Shown here: positions 53,687-62,494 of the stretch, piece after piece | Position numbering within the stretch: position 1 is the first letter of the stretch | Layout of the letters: every line of letters starts with the position of its first letter | From: Ensifer oleiphilus | GTDB lineage: Bacteria > Pseudomonadota > Alphaproteobacteria > Rhizobiales > Rhizobiaceae | DNA length: 64,000 nucleotides | Direction: 5' to 3' | NCBI RefSeq assembly: GCF_013371465.1 | Contig: NZ_JABWDU010000002.1 | Location: 909,666-973,665, forward strand | Notes under the pieces: generated by a model | Database searches by the model: none | The model's input: only the letters and a program-made list of their open reading frames with translations | Told to the model about the DNA's origin: nothing | Program-made: the position numbers and the translations under genes

Positions 53687-54156
53687 CCGATCCGAGCATC
53701 GCCATCAGCAACCTGCGCGATGTGCCCTATTTTGCGGACGATATCGCCGAACGCGTCTGGCGGGCCTGGTGGGAACCGCGCGGCTTTCCACTCGATCACA
53801 TCGCCGGGCTGGTTGCCGGGAACCTCGGCGATCATCACATTCCCTTCGCCATTGTCGCCCATCGCGGCGCGACTTTCATCGGCACCGCCTCGGTGATCGA
53901 TTCCGATCTGGAGGAACGGCCCGAGCTTGGCCCCTGGGTGGCAGCCGTCTGGGTGGAGCCGACATTTCGCGGTCTCGGCCTCGGCGCAAGCATCGTTCGT
54001 CATGCAGCCGAGGCGGCCTTGGCGACCGGCGTCGAAACCATTTATCTCTGCGCCTTGCCGCAGAAGCGCGCCTTCTACCAGCGCTGCGGTTGGCAGCTCG
54101 ATGAAAAGGATGTGGGTGAAAGCCGGCTCGACGTTTTCAGCATGCGCCGTTCCTGA
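53683..54156 (+). CDS. GNAT acetyltransferase ending the MoxR operon
   Basis: A 157-residue GNAT enzyme. The acetyl-CoA loop FRGLGLGASIVRHAAEAAL and the C-terminal KRAFYQRCGWQLDEKDVGE are clear. It starts inside the stop of the large membrane protein gene, so it is part of the MoxR operon and may modify one of its products; that is an inference from the overlap only. The function in the operon is unknown. Confidence 0.85.
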   Translation: MTDPSIAISNLRDVPYFADDIAERVWRAWWEPRGFPLDHIAGLVAGNLGDHHIPFAIVAHRGATFIGTASVIDSDLEERPELGPWVAAVWVEPTFRGLGLGASIVRHAAEAALATGVETIYLCALPQKRAFYQRCGWQLDEKDVGESRLDVFSMRRS

Positions 54157-54209
54157 TTTAGGCCACAATGACTGTCGACATCGCAGGGACATTCTTTGGA
54201 GCCCTGTAG

Positions 54210-55403
54210 ATGCGTTTGATAGCCTCCTCCTTCCTTGCCCTCGCCCTTACCGGCGCTATCGTCACCGGGCCTGCTCACGCGGCCGATCTCATCGATTTCT
54301 GGGACAAGCCCCAGCACGGCGGCAACAGCTTCAACCGGCTGCCGCCGGACGAGGCCTATTTCAAGGCACTTTCCAGCTATGGCGCCACCTGGGTTCGCTT
54401 GTCCTACGACAAGTGGAAGCCGGCCAAGCGCGACTATCTGATCGGCGATGCCGACAAATACGAGGGCATTCCGGCGGCCGACCTGAAGACCCTGAAGGAA
54501 ACGCTCGATCGCTCCGACAAGGCCGGATTGAAGGTCGTCATCACGCCATTGTCGCTGCCCGGCATGCGCTGGTCGCAGAACAACGGCAACAAGTTCGACG
54601 GTCGCATCTGGCAGGACAAGGCCTGGTGGGCTGAGGCCGCAAGCTTCTGGCGCGACCTCGCTCGCGAACTCAAGGATCATCCGGGTGTCGCCGCCTACAA
54701 CATCATCAACGAACCGGCGCCCGAAAAGCAGAACGGCCTTGCAGAACACGCCGACGAAAAGGCGATGCAGGACTGGTATGCGAGCAAGAAGGGCAGCGCC
54801 TCCGACCTCGTCGCCTTTTACGAAACGGTGATCGCCGCAATCCGCGAGGTCGACCCCGCGACCCCGATCATGGCCGACGCCGGCTGGTATGCGGCAGCCG
54901 ACGCCTTCAATTATTGGCCGTCGGGCCTCAGCGACCAGAAGGTGCTCTACAGCTTCCACATGTACGAGCCCTATGCCGCCACCAGCGCGCCCAACATGAA
55001 GCGCGAAAAGCCCTATGCCTATCCCGGCAAGGTGCCCTTCGGCGAAGGCGAGCAAAACTGGGACAAGACACGGGTTGCATCTTATCTCGACCAGCCGGTG
55101 CAATGGGCGAAAGACAAGGGTATTGCGCCCAACCGCGTCGTCGCCGGCGAATTCGGCTGCATGCGCCGGTGGACCGGCTGCAAGGCCTACCTGGAGGACG
55201 TGCTGACGACGCTCGACAAGGACAGCCTGCACTGGGCCTTCTACAGCTTCCGCGAAGACAGCTGGGACGGCATGGACTACGAGCTCGGATCGAAGAAGGT
55301 CCACTGGAAATACTGGGACGCGATCGATGCCGGCACGCCGGATCCGGTCAAGCGCTCAGCGACGCCGGAGTTCGAGCCGATCGCCAAGCGGCTGGCCAGG
55401 TAG
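54210..55403 (+). CDS. Secreted glycoside hydrolase family 5
   Basis: A 397-residue exported enzyme. After a signal peptide (to about AHA-AD) comes the GH5 (beta/alpha)8 barrel: NRLPPDEAYFKALSSYGATWVRLSYDKW, the acid/base Glu in AAYNIINEPAPEKQ, and the nucleophile Glu in VVAGEFGCMRRWTGC. Family members hydrolyse beta-1,4-glucan or mannan; the substrate here is not clear. It is the only plant-polymer-directed enzyme visible in the window. It starts 53 bases after the MoxR-operon GNAT, so may be expressed separately. Confidence 0.9.
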   Translation: MRLIASSFLALALTGAIVTGPAHAADLIDFWDKPQHGGNSFNRLPPDEAYFKALSSYGATWVRLSYDKWKPAKRDYLIGDADKYEGIPAADLKTLKETLDRSDKAGLKVVITPLSLPGMRWSQNNGNKFDGRIWQDKAWWAEAASFWRDLARELKDHPGVAAYNIINEPAPEKQNGLAEHADEKAMQDWYASKKGSASDLVAFYETVIAAIREVDPATPIMADAGWYAAADAFNYWPSGLSDQKVLYSFHMYEPYAATSAPNMKREKPYAYPGKVPFGEGEQNWDKTRVASYLDQPVQWAKDKGIAPNRVVAGEFGCMRRWTGCKAYLEDVLTTLDKDSLHWAFYSFREDSWDGMDYELGSKKVHWKYWDAIDAGTPDPVKRSATPEFEPIAKRLAR

Positions 55404-55411
55404 GAGCGCCC

Positions 55412-55828
55412 ATGTTCGAGGTCACCGACGCACCGCCTGCTGCAGCGCTCGACGCCATCGGCAATGGGCTGACAGCCTTCAACGCCGCCGATGTCGGCCC
55501 GTCGGAACGGCGGCCGCTGGCGGTTATCGTCGGTGGTCCCGAAGCGGAGGGAAAGCGCGGCGGCCTCAGCGGCTACACCGCCTGGGGCTGGCTGTTCGTG
55601 CAATGGCTATGGCTGCCGGAAGATTTGCGCGGACAGGGTCTTGCTGGCAAGCTCTTGGCCGCGGCCGAGGAAGAGGCGCGTCGACGCGGCTGCCACGGCG
55701 CCTGGATCGACACGTTCAATCCACAGGCCCGGCGCGCTTATGAACGCCAGGGCTACGAGGCCTTCGGCGAGCTACCCGATTTTCCGCCGGGCCGCAGCCG
55801 TGTCTTCCTGAAGAAACGGCTCGCCTAG
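55412..55828 (+). CDS. GNAT family N-acetyltransferase
   Basis: A 138-residue GNAT protein. The N-terminal half is DUF-like (FEVTDAPPAAALDAIGNGLTAFN), then VQWLWLPEDLRGQGLAGKLLAAAEEEA holds the acetyl-CoA loop and ARRAYERQGYEAFGELPDFPPG the last strand. Such proteins often acetylate aminoglycosides or small amines; no substrate can be named. It begins 8 bases after the GH5 stop and is probably co-transcribed. ATG 55412 gives a family-like N-terminus. Confidence 0.85.
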   Translation: MFEVTDAPPAAALDAIGNGLTAFNAADVGPSERRPLAVIVGGPEAEGKRGGLSGYTAWGWLFVQWLWLPEDLRGQGLAGKLLAAAEEEARRRGCHGAWIDTFNPQARRAYERQGYEAFGELPDFPPGRSRVFLKKRLA

Positions 55829-55837
55829 GAACGGCAA

Positions 55838-56395
55838 TCAGACGGCCAACGCCAGCTCGATATCGGCGACTTCGGCCGCCTCGTCGGTGGCCGTGTCGTC
55901 CCGCCAGCCGATGACACCGGAAAGACCTGCATGCACACCCTCTGCCATCGGCACCACCAGCACCCGTGCCGGATCGACCGGGCCCGGGAATTCGAGTGCG
56001 GCGTACCGGACCTTCTCGAAGCCAAGCGGCTGATAATAGGGCGGATCGCCGACGAGGATGACGGCGTGTGAACCCTTCCGCCGTGCGGCTTCGACGGCGA
56101 TACGCACGAGTTCCCGGCCGATACCCATGTTCTTGTGCGACGGCCGCACAGCCAGTGGTCCGAGCAGATGGCCCTTGATCGAACCGGCCATCACAGGCGT
56201 CATCCGAACGGAAGCGATGGTCTCGCCATTGTCGGCGCAGATAAACGACAGCGACCGGTCATGAGCGCCCTGCTCGCGGATGCGGGCAGCCGCCCGGGCA
56301 AACCGGCCAGGGCCAAAGGCTTCTTCGTTGATGATTTCGATGGCTGCGTCATGGGACGCGTCTTCGGTCAGGTAGACGAGGTCGTGCTTTTTCAT
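55838..56395 (-). CDS. GNAT family N-acetyltransferase
   Basis: A 185-residue GNAT protein of the YhbS-like type. The opening LTEDASHDAAIEIINEEAFGPGRF, the loop HKNMGIGRELVRIAVEAARRKG and PYYQPLGFEKV are typical. It converges with the previous GNAT nine bases away and is divergent from the GST gene. Together with 37579, 53683 and 55412 the window has four GNAT genes. Confidence 0.88.
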   Translation of the reverse strand: MKKHDLVYLTEDASHDAAIEIINEEAFGPGRFARAAARIREQGAHDRSLSFICADNGETIASVRMTPVMAGSIKGHLLGPLAVRPSHKNMGIGRELVRIAVEAARRKGSHAVILVGDPPYYQPLGFEKVRYAALEFPGPVDPARVLVVPMAEGVHAGLSGVIGWRDDTATDEAAEVADIELALAV

Positions 56396-56652
56396 GGGAT
56401 CAGGAACCAGGCATACGAACGGACATAGGGATGGCTTCGCCCGAAGGGCGTTGGCAGCATCAGCGTCGTCGCAGGTTTCCCGAGAAGGTCATGAGTACGG
56501 TTCGTTCCGGACACAGAGAAATTTTCTAAAATCGCCGATACCAGAAAATTGCCCGATGTCAAAGCCCAAAACGCACTGTTCAGAAATCGATACCTTCCGC
56601 AGGTCGATAAAGCCGCTATCTATGAACGACGAAATCACGAAGGAGATTGCCC

Positions 56653-57630
56653 ATGGGCAGGCTTGTAGACGGCATCTGGCAGGACGTCTGGTATGATACG
56701 GCAGCGACGAAGGGCCACTTCAAGCGCAGCGAATCGCAGTTCCGCAACTGGATCACGTCAGACGGATCGGCAGGTCCATCGGGCGAAGGCGGCTTCAAGG
56801 CCGAGGCCGGGCGCTATCACCTCTACGTCTCGCTTGCCTGCCCCTGGGCGCACCGCACGCTGATCTTCCGCAAGCTGAAGAAGCTCGAAGACCTGATCTC
56901 GGTCTCGATCGTCGATCCGCTGATGCTGTCGAAGGGCTGGGAATTCAAGGGCGAGGACGGCGGCACTGTCGACCACCTCTTCGGCTCCGATGCGCTGTGG
57001 CAGGTCTACACCCGCGCCGACCCGGCCTATTCCGGCCGGGTAACCGTGCCGGTCCTCTGGGACAAGCAGAAAAACACCATTGTCTCGAACGAATCCGCGG
57101 AGATCATCCGCATGTTCAATTCCGCCTTCAACGATCTGACCGGCTCAAAGGAGGATTTTTATCCGCAGGAGCTGCGCACCGAAATCGACGAACTGAACGG
57201 CCGCATTTATAGCGCCGTCAACAACGGCGTCTACAAGGCGGGTTTTGCCACCAGCCAGGAAGCCTATGAGGACGGCGTCACGCCGCTGTTCGACATGCTC
57301 GATGAACTGGAGGAGCGGCTGGCGACCCGACGCTACCTGACCGGCGGCGCGATCACCGAGGCAGACTGGCGACTGTTCACGACGCTGGTGCGCTTCGACC
57401 CCGTCTATGTCGGCCACTTCAAGTGCAATATCCGCCGGATCGCCGACTACAAGAACCTGCAGGGCTACCTGCGCGACCTCTACCAGGTGGCGGGTGTGGC
57501 CGAGACGGTCGACATGCGCCACATCAAGGAGCACTACTACCGCAGCCACACGATGATCAATCCGACCGGGGTCGTGCCCGTCGGCCCGATCCTCGATCTG
57601 TATGCTCCGCATGGGCGAGGCGCCATCTAA
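56653..57630 (+). CDS. Glutathionyl-hydroquinone reductase-like GST
   Basis: A 325-residue Xi-class glutathione S-transferase-like enzyme. The catalytic CPWAHRT motif (in YVSLACPWAHRT) is the hallmark of glutathionyl-hydroquinone reductases, which reduce glutathionyl quinones and use Cys instead of Tyr/Ser. NESAEIIRMFNSAF and ADWRLFTTLVRFDPVYVGHFKCN are other family motifs. AGGAG lies seven bases before the ATG. It may protect against quinones from aromatic or plant compounds; that context is an inference. Confidence 0.9.
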   Translation: MGRLVDGIWQDVWYDTAATKGHFKRSESQFRNWITSDGSAGPSGEGGFKAEAGRYHLYVSLACPWAHRTLIFRKLKKLEDLISVSIVDPLMLSKGWEFKGEDGGTVDHLFGSDALWQVYTRADPAYSGRVTVPVLWDKQKNTIVSNESAEIIRMFNSAFNDLTGSKEDFYPQELRTEIDELNGRIYSAVNNGVYKAGFATSQEAYEDGVTPLFDMLDELEERLATRRYLTGGAITEADWRLFTTLVRFDPVYVGHFKCNIRRIADYKNLQGYLRDLYQVAGVAETVDMRHIKEHYYRSHTMINPTGVVPVGPILDLYAPHGRGAI

Positions 57631-57680
57631 ACACCCGACAAGGCGCTGTCTTGCGCCAGGTCAGGGCCGCACAGCCAGAT

Positions 57681-58148
57681 CTACCAGTAGCTGTCGAAAA
57701 CGCTTGCGCCCGCCAGCTCTCCAAGCCGGCGGCGCGTCGCGGGCGTCGTATCGTCAGGCAGGGCATCAAGCGCAAAAAAGCCGCTCGCCGAAATCTCCAG
57801 ATCCGGCGTCTTCGGCGCCGACTGGCGAACATGGTCGCAGCGGTAAAACACCACGTGATCGCGGCGGCTCGTGCGCCTGTTGTAGTAGACCTGCACCAGC
57901 GCCGGCGGGACCGTCGCCTCGAGATTACCTTCCTCGCGCAACTCGCGCAGCAGGCCTTCGAGCGCCGTCTCGTCGCGGTCGAGGCCGCCACCCGGCAGGT
58001 GCCAGCCGGGCAGATAGGAGTGCCGCACCAGGAAGACCCGGCTTTGATCGTCGAAGCAGGCGGCGCGCACGCCAATCGTCATGCCGCGCGACAAGGCGTA
58101 GTAGCCGTGAGCCAGGCGCATCAGGACGCGGTGATACCAGCGCCGCAC
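57681..58148 (-). CDS. Nudix hydrolase family protein
   Basis: A 155-residue Nudix protein. The Nudix box is GGGLDRDETALEGLLRELREEGNLE: REE is present and the box is complete; the N-terminus has FLVRHSYLPGWHLPGGG, as in small NTP-pyrophosphatases. Substrate unknown. It converges with the GST gene. The frame could extend a little upstream, but this start gives the family length. Confidence 0.82.
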   Translation of the reverse strand: MRRWYHRVLMRLAHGYYALSRGMTIGVRAACFDDQSRVFLVRHSYLPGWHLPGGGLDRDETALEGLLRELREEGNLEATVPPALVQVYYNRRTSRRDHVVFYRCDHVRQSAPKTPDLEISASGFFALDALPDDTTPATRRRLGELAGASVFDSYW

Positions 58149-58258
58149 CTCCCGGGGCTGCTGTTTTTCCAGGTGTTTATCCTTCCGAATAGGCCGTTGG
58201 CCGGGATTAATCCGGCGACATGATTCCCCTCAACCGGAATATGCGCTAGACGGGGACG

Positions 58259-59161
58259 ATGTTCAAACTTGCCCATATCTCCGATGTCCACCTCGGCCCC
58301 CTGCCCGATCTCTCCTTGAGGGAACTCGCCTCCAAGCGCATCACCGGCTTCGTCAACTGGCACCGGAACCGTAGGCGACACCTGTTCACGGGCACGCTCG
58401 ATTGCCTGATGGCCGACATCGAGAAGCGCGATCCGGACCATATGGCAATCACCGGCGACCTGGTGAACCTCGCTTCATCGCGGGAGATCACCGCGGTTAC
58501 GGACTGGCTCGACGACGCTGGAGACCCGGCCAACATCTCGATCGTCCCGGGCAATCACGATGCCTATGTGCCGGGCGCCTATGAGAAGACGACGCGCGCC
58601 TGGTATCCCTTCATGCGCGCCGATGGCGCCCCGGCCGATTGGCATGAGAACCATCGCTGTTTCCCCTATATGCGGGTGCGCGGCCCGGTGGCGCTGATCG
58701 GTTGCTCGACGGCCGTGGCGACACCGCCCTTCGCCGCCAGCGGCTATTTCGGCCAGCGGCAGGCCCGCGCCACCGTCAAACTGCTGCGCCAGGCGGGCGA
58801 TGCCGGCCTCTTCCGCGTGGTGATGATCCACCATCCGCCGATCCGCGGCGCCACCTCGCTGCACAAGCGCATGCTCGGCATCCGTCGTTTTGCAGCGACG
58901 ATCTCGTCTGGCGGCGCCGAACTGGTGATCCACGGCCACACGCACTTGAACACCGTCTATTGGCTGAAGGGGCAGAACGGCCCGGTACCGGTTGTCGGCA
59001 TCTCCTCGGCATCTCAGGGCCCGGGCGGCCACAAGCCGCCGGCAGCCTACAACCTGTTCACCATCGCCGGCGAGGCCGGCAACTGGCACCTCACCCGCGA
59101 GCGATACGCGCTCAACGCCGACGCGACGGGCGCCACGCTGGTTGAGACCACCCGTTTCTAG
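58259..59161 (+). CDS. Calcineurin-like metallophosphoesterase
   Basis: A 300-residue cytoplasmic phosphoesterase. The dimetal motifs are ISDVHLG (D-x-H), GDLVN, GNHD, IHHPP and GHTH, all intact. Members hydrolyse phosphodiesters such as cAMP (CpdA) or other nucleotides; the substrate is unassigned. The start ATG at 58259 is 110 bases from the divergent Nudix gene. No strong ribosome site is visible. Confidence 0.9.
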   Translation: MFKLAHISDVHLGPLPDLSLRELASKRITGFVNWHRNRRRHLFTGTLDCLMADIEKRDPDHMAITGDLVNLASSREITAVTDWLDDAGDPANISIVPGNHDAYVPGAYEKTTRAWYPFMRADGAPADWHENHRCFPYMRVRGPVALIGCSTAVATPPFAASGYFGQRQARATVKLLRQAGDAGLFRVVMIHHPPIRGATSLHKRMLGIRRFAATISSGGAELVIHGHTHLNTVYWLKGQNGPVPVVGISSASQGPGGHKPPAAYNLFTIAGEAGNWHLTRERYALNADATGATLVETTRF

Positions 59162-59340
59162 GGACGGGACGATCATAGGAAAGGCCGGCCCGAAATTTGC
59201 CGGAATCCCATCCCCGAGGGGAATAAATACGCCTGTTTGCGCGTCACACTCCCGTTCGGGTTCCCACAACCGGCAGAGCGATCTATTCTCTGTGCCGGAG
59301 ATGGCGTGCTCGGCGCCATTGTATCAGTTGGGAGATAGGC

Positions 59341-59892
59341 ATGATGTACCGCAAGACCATTCTATGCACCCTGTTTGCCGCCGGCGCGGCCATCTTCGCA
59401 GCGCAGACGGCCATGGCCGCCGGCGAGGATACCAGCGAGCCGCCGAAGAAAACCAAGACGAGCAGCGAATGCACCCAAGGCAAGATCTGGGATGCCAAGA
59501 AGAATGCCTGCGTCAACGCCAAGAAGAGCGATCTGAGCGACGACATCCTTTTTCAGGCCGCCCGCGAGCTCGCTTATGCCGGCCAGTATGAGAATTCCAT
59601 CAAGGTTCTCGGCGCAGTCAGAGATCAGAAGAGCGCCCGGGTACTGAACTATCTCGGTTACGCCAATCGCAAGGCGGGCCGGATGGAACTCGGCATGCAA
59701 TACTACAAGCGCGCGCTCCAGGCCGACGAAAACTATATCCTCGCCCGCTCTTACATGGGCCAGGCACTGATCGAGCAGGGTCAGATCGAGGACGCCCGCG
59801 TGCAACTGGTCGAGATCCGCGACCGAGGAGGCGAAGGCACCTGGGCCTATCGCTCGCTGTTGCAGTCGCTCGGCGGCATCCGGCACTATTGA
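59341..59892 (+). CDS. Secreted tetratricopeptide repeat protein
   Basis: A 183-residue exported protein. A signal peptide (to about AMA-AG) precedes a Lys/Thr-rich spacer containing two cysteines (ECTQGKIWDAKKNACVN) and then at least two TPR units (RVLNYLGYANRKAGRMELGMQYYKRALQ, ILARSYMGQALIEQGQ). It is likely a periplasmic scaffold. The Cys pair resembles calcium-binding or disulfide-bonded short motifs seen in rhizobial envelope proteins. Start at the first of two ATGs. It converges with the DUF3313 gene with a palindrome between. Confidence 0.82.
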   Translation: MMYRKTILCTLFAAGAAIFAAQTAMAAGEDTSEPPKKTKTSSECTQGKIWDAKKNACVNAKKSDLSDDILFQAARELAYAGQYENSIKVLGAVRDQKSARVLNYLGYANRKAGRMELGMQYYKRALQADENYILARSYMGQALIEQGQIEDARVQLVEIRDRGGEGTWAYRSLLQSLGGIRHY

Positions 59893-59902
59893 TGCATGCT
59901 CG

Positions 59903-59928
59903 CTGCCTTCCCGCAACCGGGAAGGCAG
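59903..59928. terminator. Hairpin between convergent genes
   Basis: CTGCCTTCCCG (59903-59913), loop CAAC, CGGGAAGGCAG (59918-59928): a perfect 11-base stem. No long T-run follows on either strand, so it may act with Rho or as an RNA stability element. Confidence 0.6.
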
Positions 59929-59955
59929 TTCCGCACCAAAGCTGAAAGCGCCTCC

Positions 59956-60855
59956 TCAGTTGCGCTTCTTCTCGGTCCATTCCGGCGGCAGGCCCAGCGC
60001 GCCGCCGACGATGCCCGTCACGCCCGAGCCGCGTCCGAAGACCGCACAATCGGGATCGGTCGATTTGCCGGTGACCGCATAGGACACGCTGTTTGAAACG
60101 GCCTTCATCGACGGCAATTCGAAATCCGACTTCATCGGGTCGTTCGATTTTGCCAGCAATGCGCTGAAATCTTCGGAGAAGTCGCCGGCCAGTTCGAAGG
60201 CGTCCGCCGCTGTCGATGCGCGCGAGCCGTTGGTCAGGATATTGGCGCCCCGTGCCCATGTCAGCCCGGCGATCTGCTTGCCCCTTGCATCGAAAGCCTC
60301 CGCCTCGACGGCGAGGCTGCCGAGACCGATCGGAATGCGCGGGACCGGCACCGGTGCCACCGCCGAGGTGACGGTCGACACGCCGGCGACGACGGCATTC
60401 GTCGCCTTGACCTTGCTCACCACGGAGCGCACCGCCATATCCGCGGGCTTGGAGACCGGCACGACATCAAAATGGGCGCTGAGCGCCTCGCAGAGCGACC
60501 GATCTATGCCCGTCGCCACCAGTTTCTTCTGGGGATCGCCGAGCGTGCCGACATCGGCATTGGAGGCAAAGGTCGTCGGGATCAGGTGCACGGTCTTCAC
60601 CGTCTTGGTCGCGGCGGAATCGACCCGGTACTTCGTCTTGGTCACCATGCCGTCGCTGGCGACGAAATCCTTGTAGGACGACAGCGATCCGGTCTCGCTG
60701 AGCGACGCGCTCTGGCAGGCTGCAAGGCCTGCAAGAGAGACGCTCAAGCCCACGACGCGAAGGTACGGCGACGCCGACCGCAACCGTTCTCCCAGGACGC
60801 GCGCAGAGGATCGCCAGCCGCGACTGCCTGCACGATCAATTTCTTGTTTGTTCAT
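59956..60855 (-). CDS. DUF3313 family lipoprotein
   Basis: A 299-residue predicted lipoprotein. The signal peptide has an unusually long n-region (about 40 residues) before the lipobox LAAC. The mature part matches DUF3313: SYKDFVASDGMVTKTKYRVDS, CEALSAHFDVVPVSKPADM, and a charged C-terminus (PPEWTEKKRN). No function is known. The ATG at 60855 has GGGGGAAG upstream. It is divergent from the ECF sigma factor. Confidence 0.82.
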   Translation of the reverse strand: MNKQEIDRAGSRGWRSSARVLGERLRSASPYLRVVGLSVSLAGLAACQSASLSETGSLSSYKDFVASDGMVTKTKYRVDSAATKTVKTVHLIPTTFASNADVGTLGDPQKKLVATGIDRSLCEALSAHFDVVPVSKPADMAVRSVVSKVKATNAVVAGVSTVTSAVAPVPVPRIPIGLGSLAVEAEAFDARGKQIAGLTWARGANILTNGSRASTAADAFELAGDFSEDFSALLAKSNDPMKSDFELPSMKAVSNSVSYAVTGKSTDPDCAVFGRGSGVTGIVGGALGLPPEWTEKKRN

Positions 60856-61144
60856 TGACACTTCCCCCGACAACGACTTGCAGTTGTGCGGATGAGTGCC
60901 AGTCAGATTCGGGCTGAACTTTGACGCAACGTCGGTCGGACCTACCAGTTTACGGTAACGACCGCCTCGCGAAACGACATGAGGGCGAGCGAAGTTTTTG
61001 GGATAACGACGCAAGAAAGAGCAGATTTCGCTTTCTGATCCGGGACTTCCCTTGCAGACTAATACTCAAATGTTTCATATCATTCGCCGTGGATATTGCC
61101 TGGCGAATAAAGACACGATCCCGCACGTTTCATTTGGAAGAGCA

Positions 61145-61663
61145 ATGCGCCCAGCGGCAGAAACGAAGGACTTCAGACGCGACTTGGTCAGCCTGCTGCC
61201 CAAATTGCGCCGTTTCGCAATGACATTGACGCGCAATGCCCATGATGCCGATGACCTTGTCCAGGAAGCTTGCGAAAGAGCGATTACGCGCAGTCACCTC
61301 TGGAACGGAGAAGGCCGACTCGAAAGCTGGATCTACGCCATGACGCGCAATCTCTGGGTCGACGAGATCCGCAAGCGAAAAGTCCGCACCGGCAGCGGCA
61401 CGGTCGACGTGTCCGACCAGGACGAACTCAGCGTCGAGGCCTCCGCCGAAAAGGCCGTCTACGCCAACCAATTGCAGAAGATGATCCTCTCCATGCCCGA
61501 AGGCCTGGCAAGCACGTTCCTCCTGGTCAATGTCGAAGGCCACAGCTACCGCGAGACTGCCGATATCCTCGGCATCCCCATCGGCACGGTCATGAGCAGG
61601 CTATCGACAGCGCGCCTCAGGCTCGCGACCATGATTTCCGAAAACTCCGAAAGGAGGGCATGA
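61145..61663 (+). CDS. ECF-type RNA polymerase sigma factor
   Basis: A 172-residue sigma factor with regions 2 (ALTLTRNAHDADDLVQEACERAI) and 4 (GHSYRETADILGIPIGTVMSRLSTARLRL). It probably directs envelope or oxidative stress genes together with the anti-sigma factor encoded two bases downstream. The ATG at 61145 with GGAAG is favoured over a longer upstream frame. No promoter for autoregulation is evident by eye. Confidence 0.9.
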   Translation: MRPAAETKDFRRDLVSLLPKLRRFAMTLTRNAHDADDLVQEACERAITRSHLWNGEGRLESWIYAMTRNLWVDEIRKRKVRTGSGTVDVSDQDELSVEASAEKAVYANQLQKMILSMPEGLASTFLLVNVEGHSYRETADILGIPIGTVMSRLSTARLRLATMISENSERRA

Positions 61664-61666
61664 CCG

Positions 61667-62494
61667 TTGCAGCAGACGAAAGGTCACGCGCTCGAGATTC
61701 GGTTGTGCGCCTACATCGACGGCGAACTCGGCGACGCAGAGAAGACTGAGCTGGAGGCGCTCCTCGCCCGCGACGAGGACGCAAAGGCGCTGTTCGAAAA
61801 GCTGAAGGCCGGTAGCGCCTTCGGCAACACGGCTTTCGAGGATTTCCTGCATGACCCGGTGCCACTGGCGCTTGTGCGGCAAATCAAGCAGGGTTCCGGT
61901 ATCAATCCCAAGGTGGAACGGGTAACGATCGCGGCGGCCAATGTCAGCCGCGTGCGCGTCTGGCCGCGCGTGATGGCCGCTTCCATGGCGCTGGTTCTGC
62001 TCGGCGGCACCGCCGGCTATATCGTCGGGACGACAACCGGCCTTAGCGAGCCGACGAAGCTTGCTTCAGCACGCAACTGGCTCGACGACATCGCCGACTA
62101 TCACCGCATCTATTCACGCCAGAAGGAACGTCTCGTCGAGGTTCCTGCCTCCGAAGCACCTGTTATCGAGACCTGGCTTGCCTCCAGCGTCGGCGTGCCG
62201 TTCACCATCCCAAACCTTACCGGCAAGGGGCTGAACTTCGAGGGCGCACGTCTGCTGGTCGCAAGCGGCAGACCCGTCGCCCAGCTCGTCTATCGCAATG
62301 CCGATGGAGACGTATTTGCAATCTGTTTCCTCAAGGACAGCGACAGCCCGCAATCCGACAGGTTCTCCGAAAGCATCCGCGACGATCTCGGCATGGTTTC
62401 CTGGCAGCGCGGCGGCGCATCCTTCGTCGTCGTCGGTCCGTCCGCAAATCCCGGCCTGCACGATCTGGCCGAAGCGGTCTCGACGACGATCTGA
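61667..62494 (+). CDS. Membrane anti-sigma factor
   Basis: A 275-residue protein. The N-terminal cytoplasmic part has the anti-sigma opening RLCAYIDGELGDAEKTELEALL but lacks the HxxxCxxC zinc motif of ZAS-type anti-sigmas. One transmembrane helix (about 105-125: VMAASMALVLLGGTAGYIVG) precedes a periplasmic C-terminal sensor domain. The start is TTG at 61667, three bases after the sigma gene's stop. It should hold the sigma factor inactive until a signal at the membrane. Confidence 0.85.
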   Translation: MQQTKGHALEIRLCAYIDGELGDAEKTELEALLARDEDAKALFEKLKAGSAFGNTAFEDFLHDPVPLALVRQIKQGSGINPKVERVTIAAANVSRVRVWPRVMAASMALVLLGGTAGYIVGTTTGLSEPTKLASARNWLDDIADYHRIYSRQKERLVEVPASEAPVIETWLASSVGVPFTIPNLTGKGLNFEGARLLVASGRPVAQLVYRNADGDVFAICFLKDSDSPQSDRFSESIRDDLGMVSWQRGGASFVVVGPSANPGLHDLAEAVSTTI

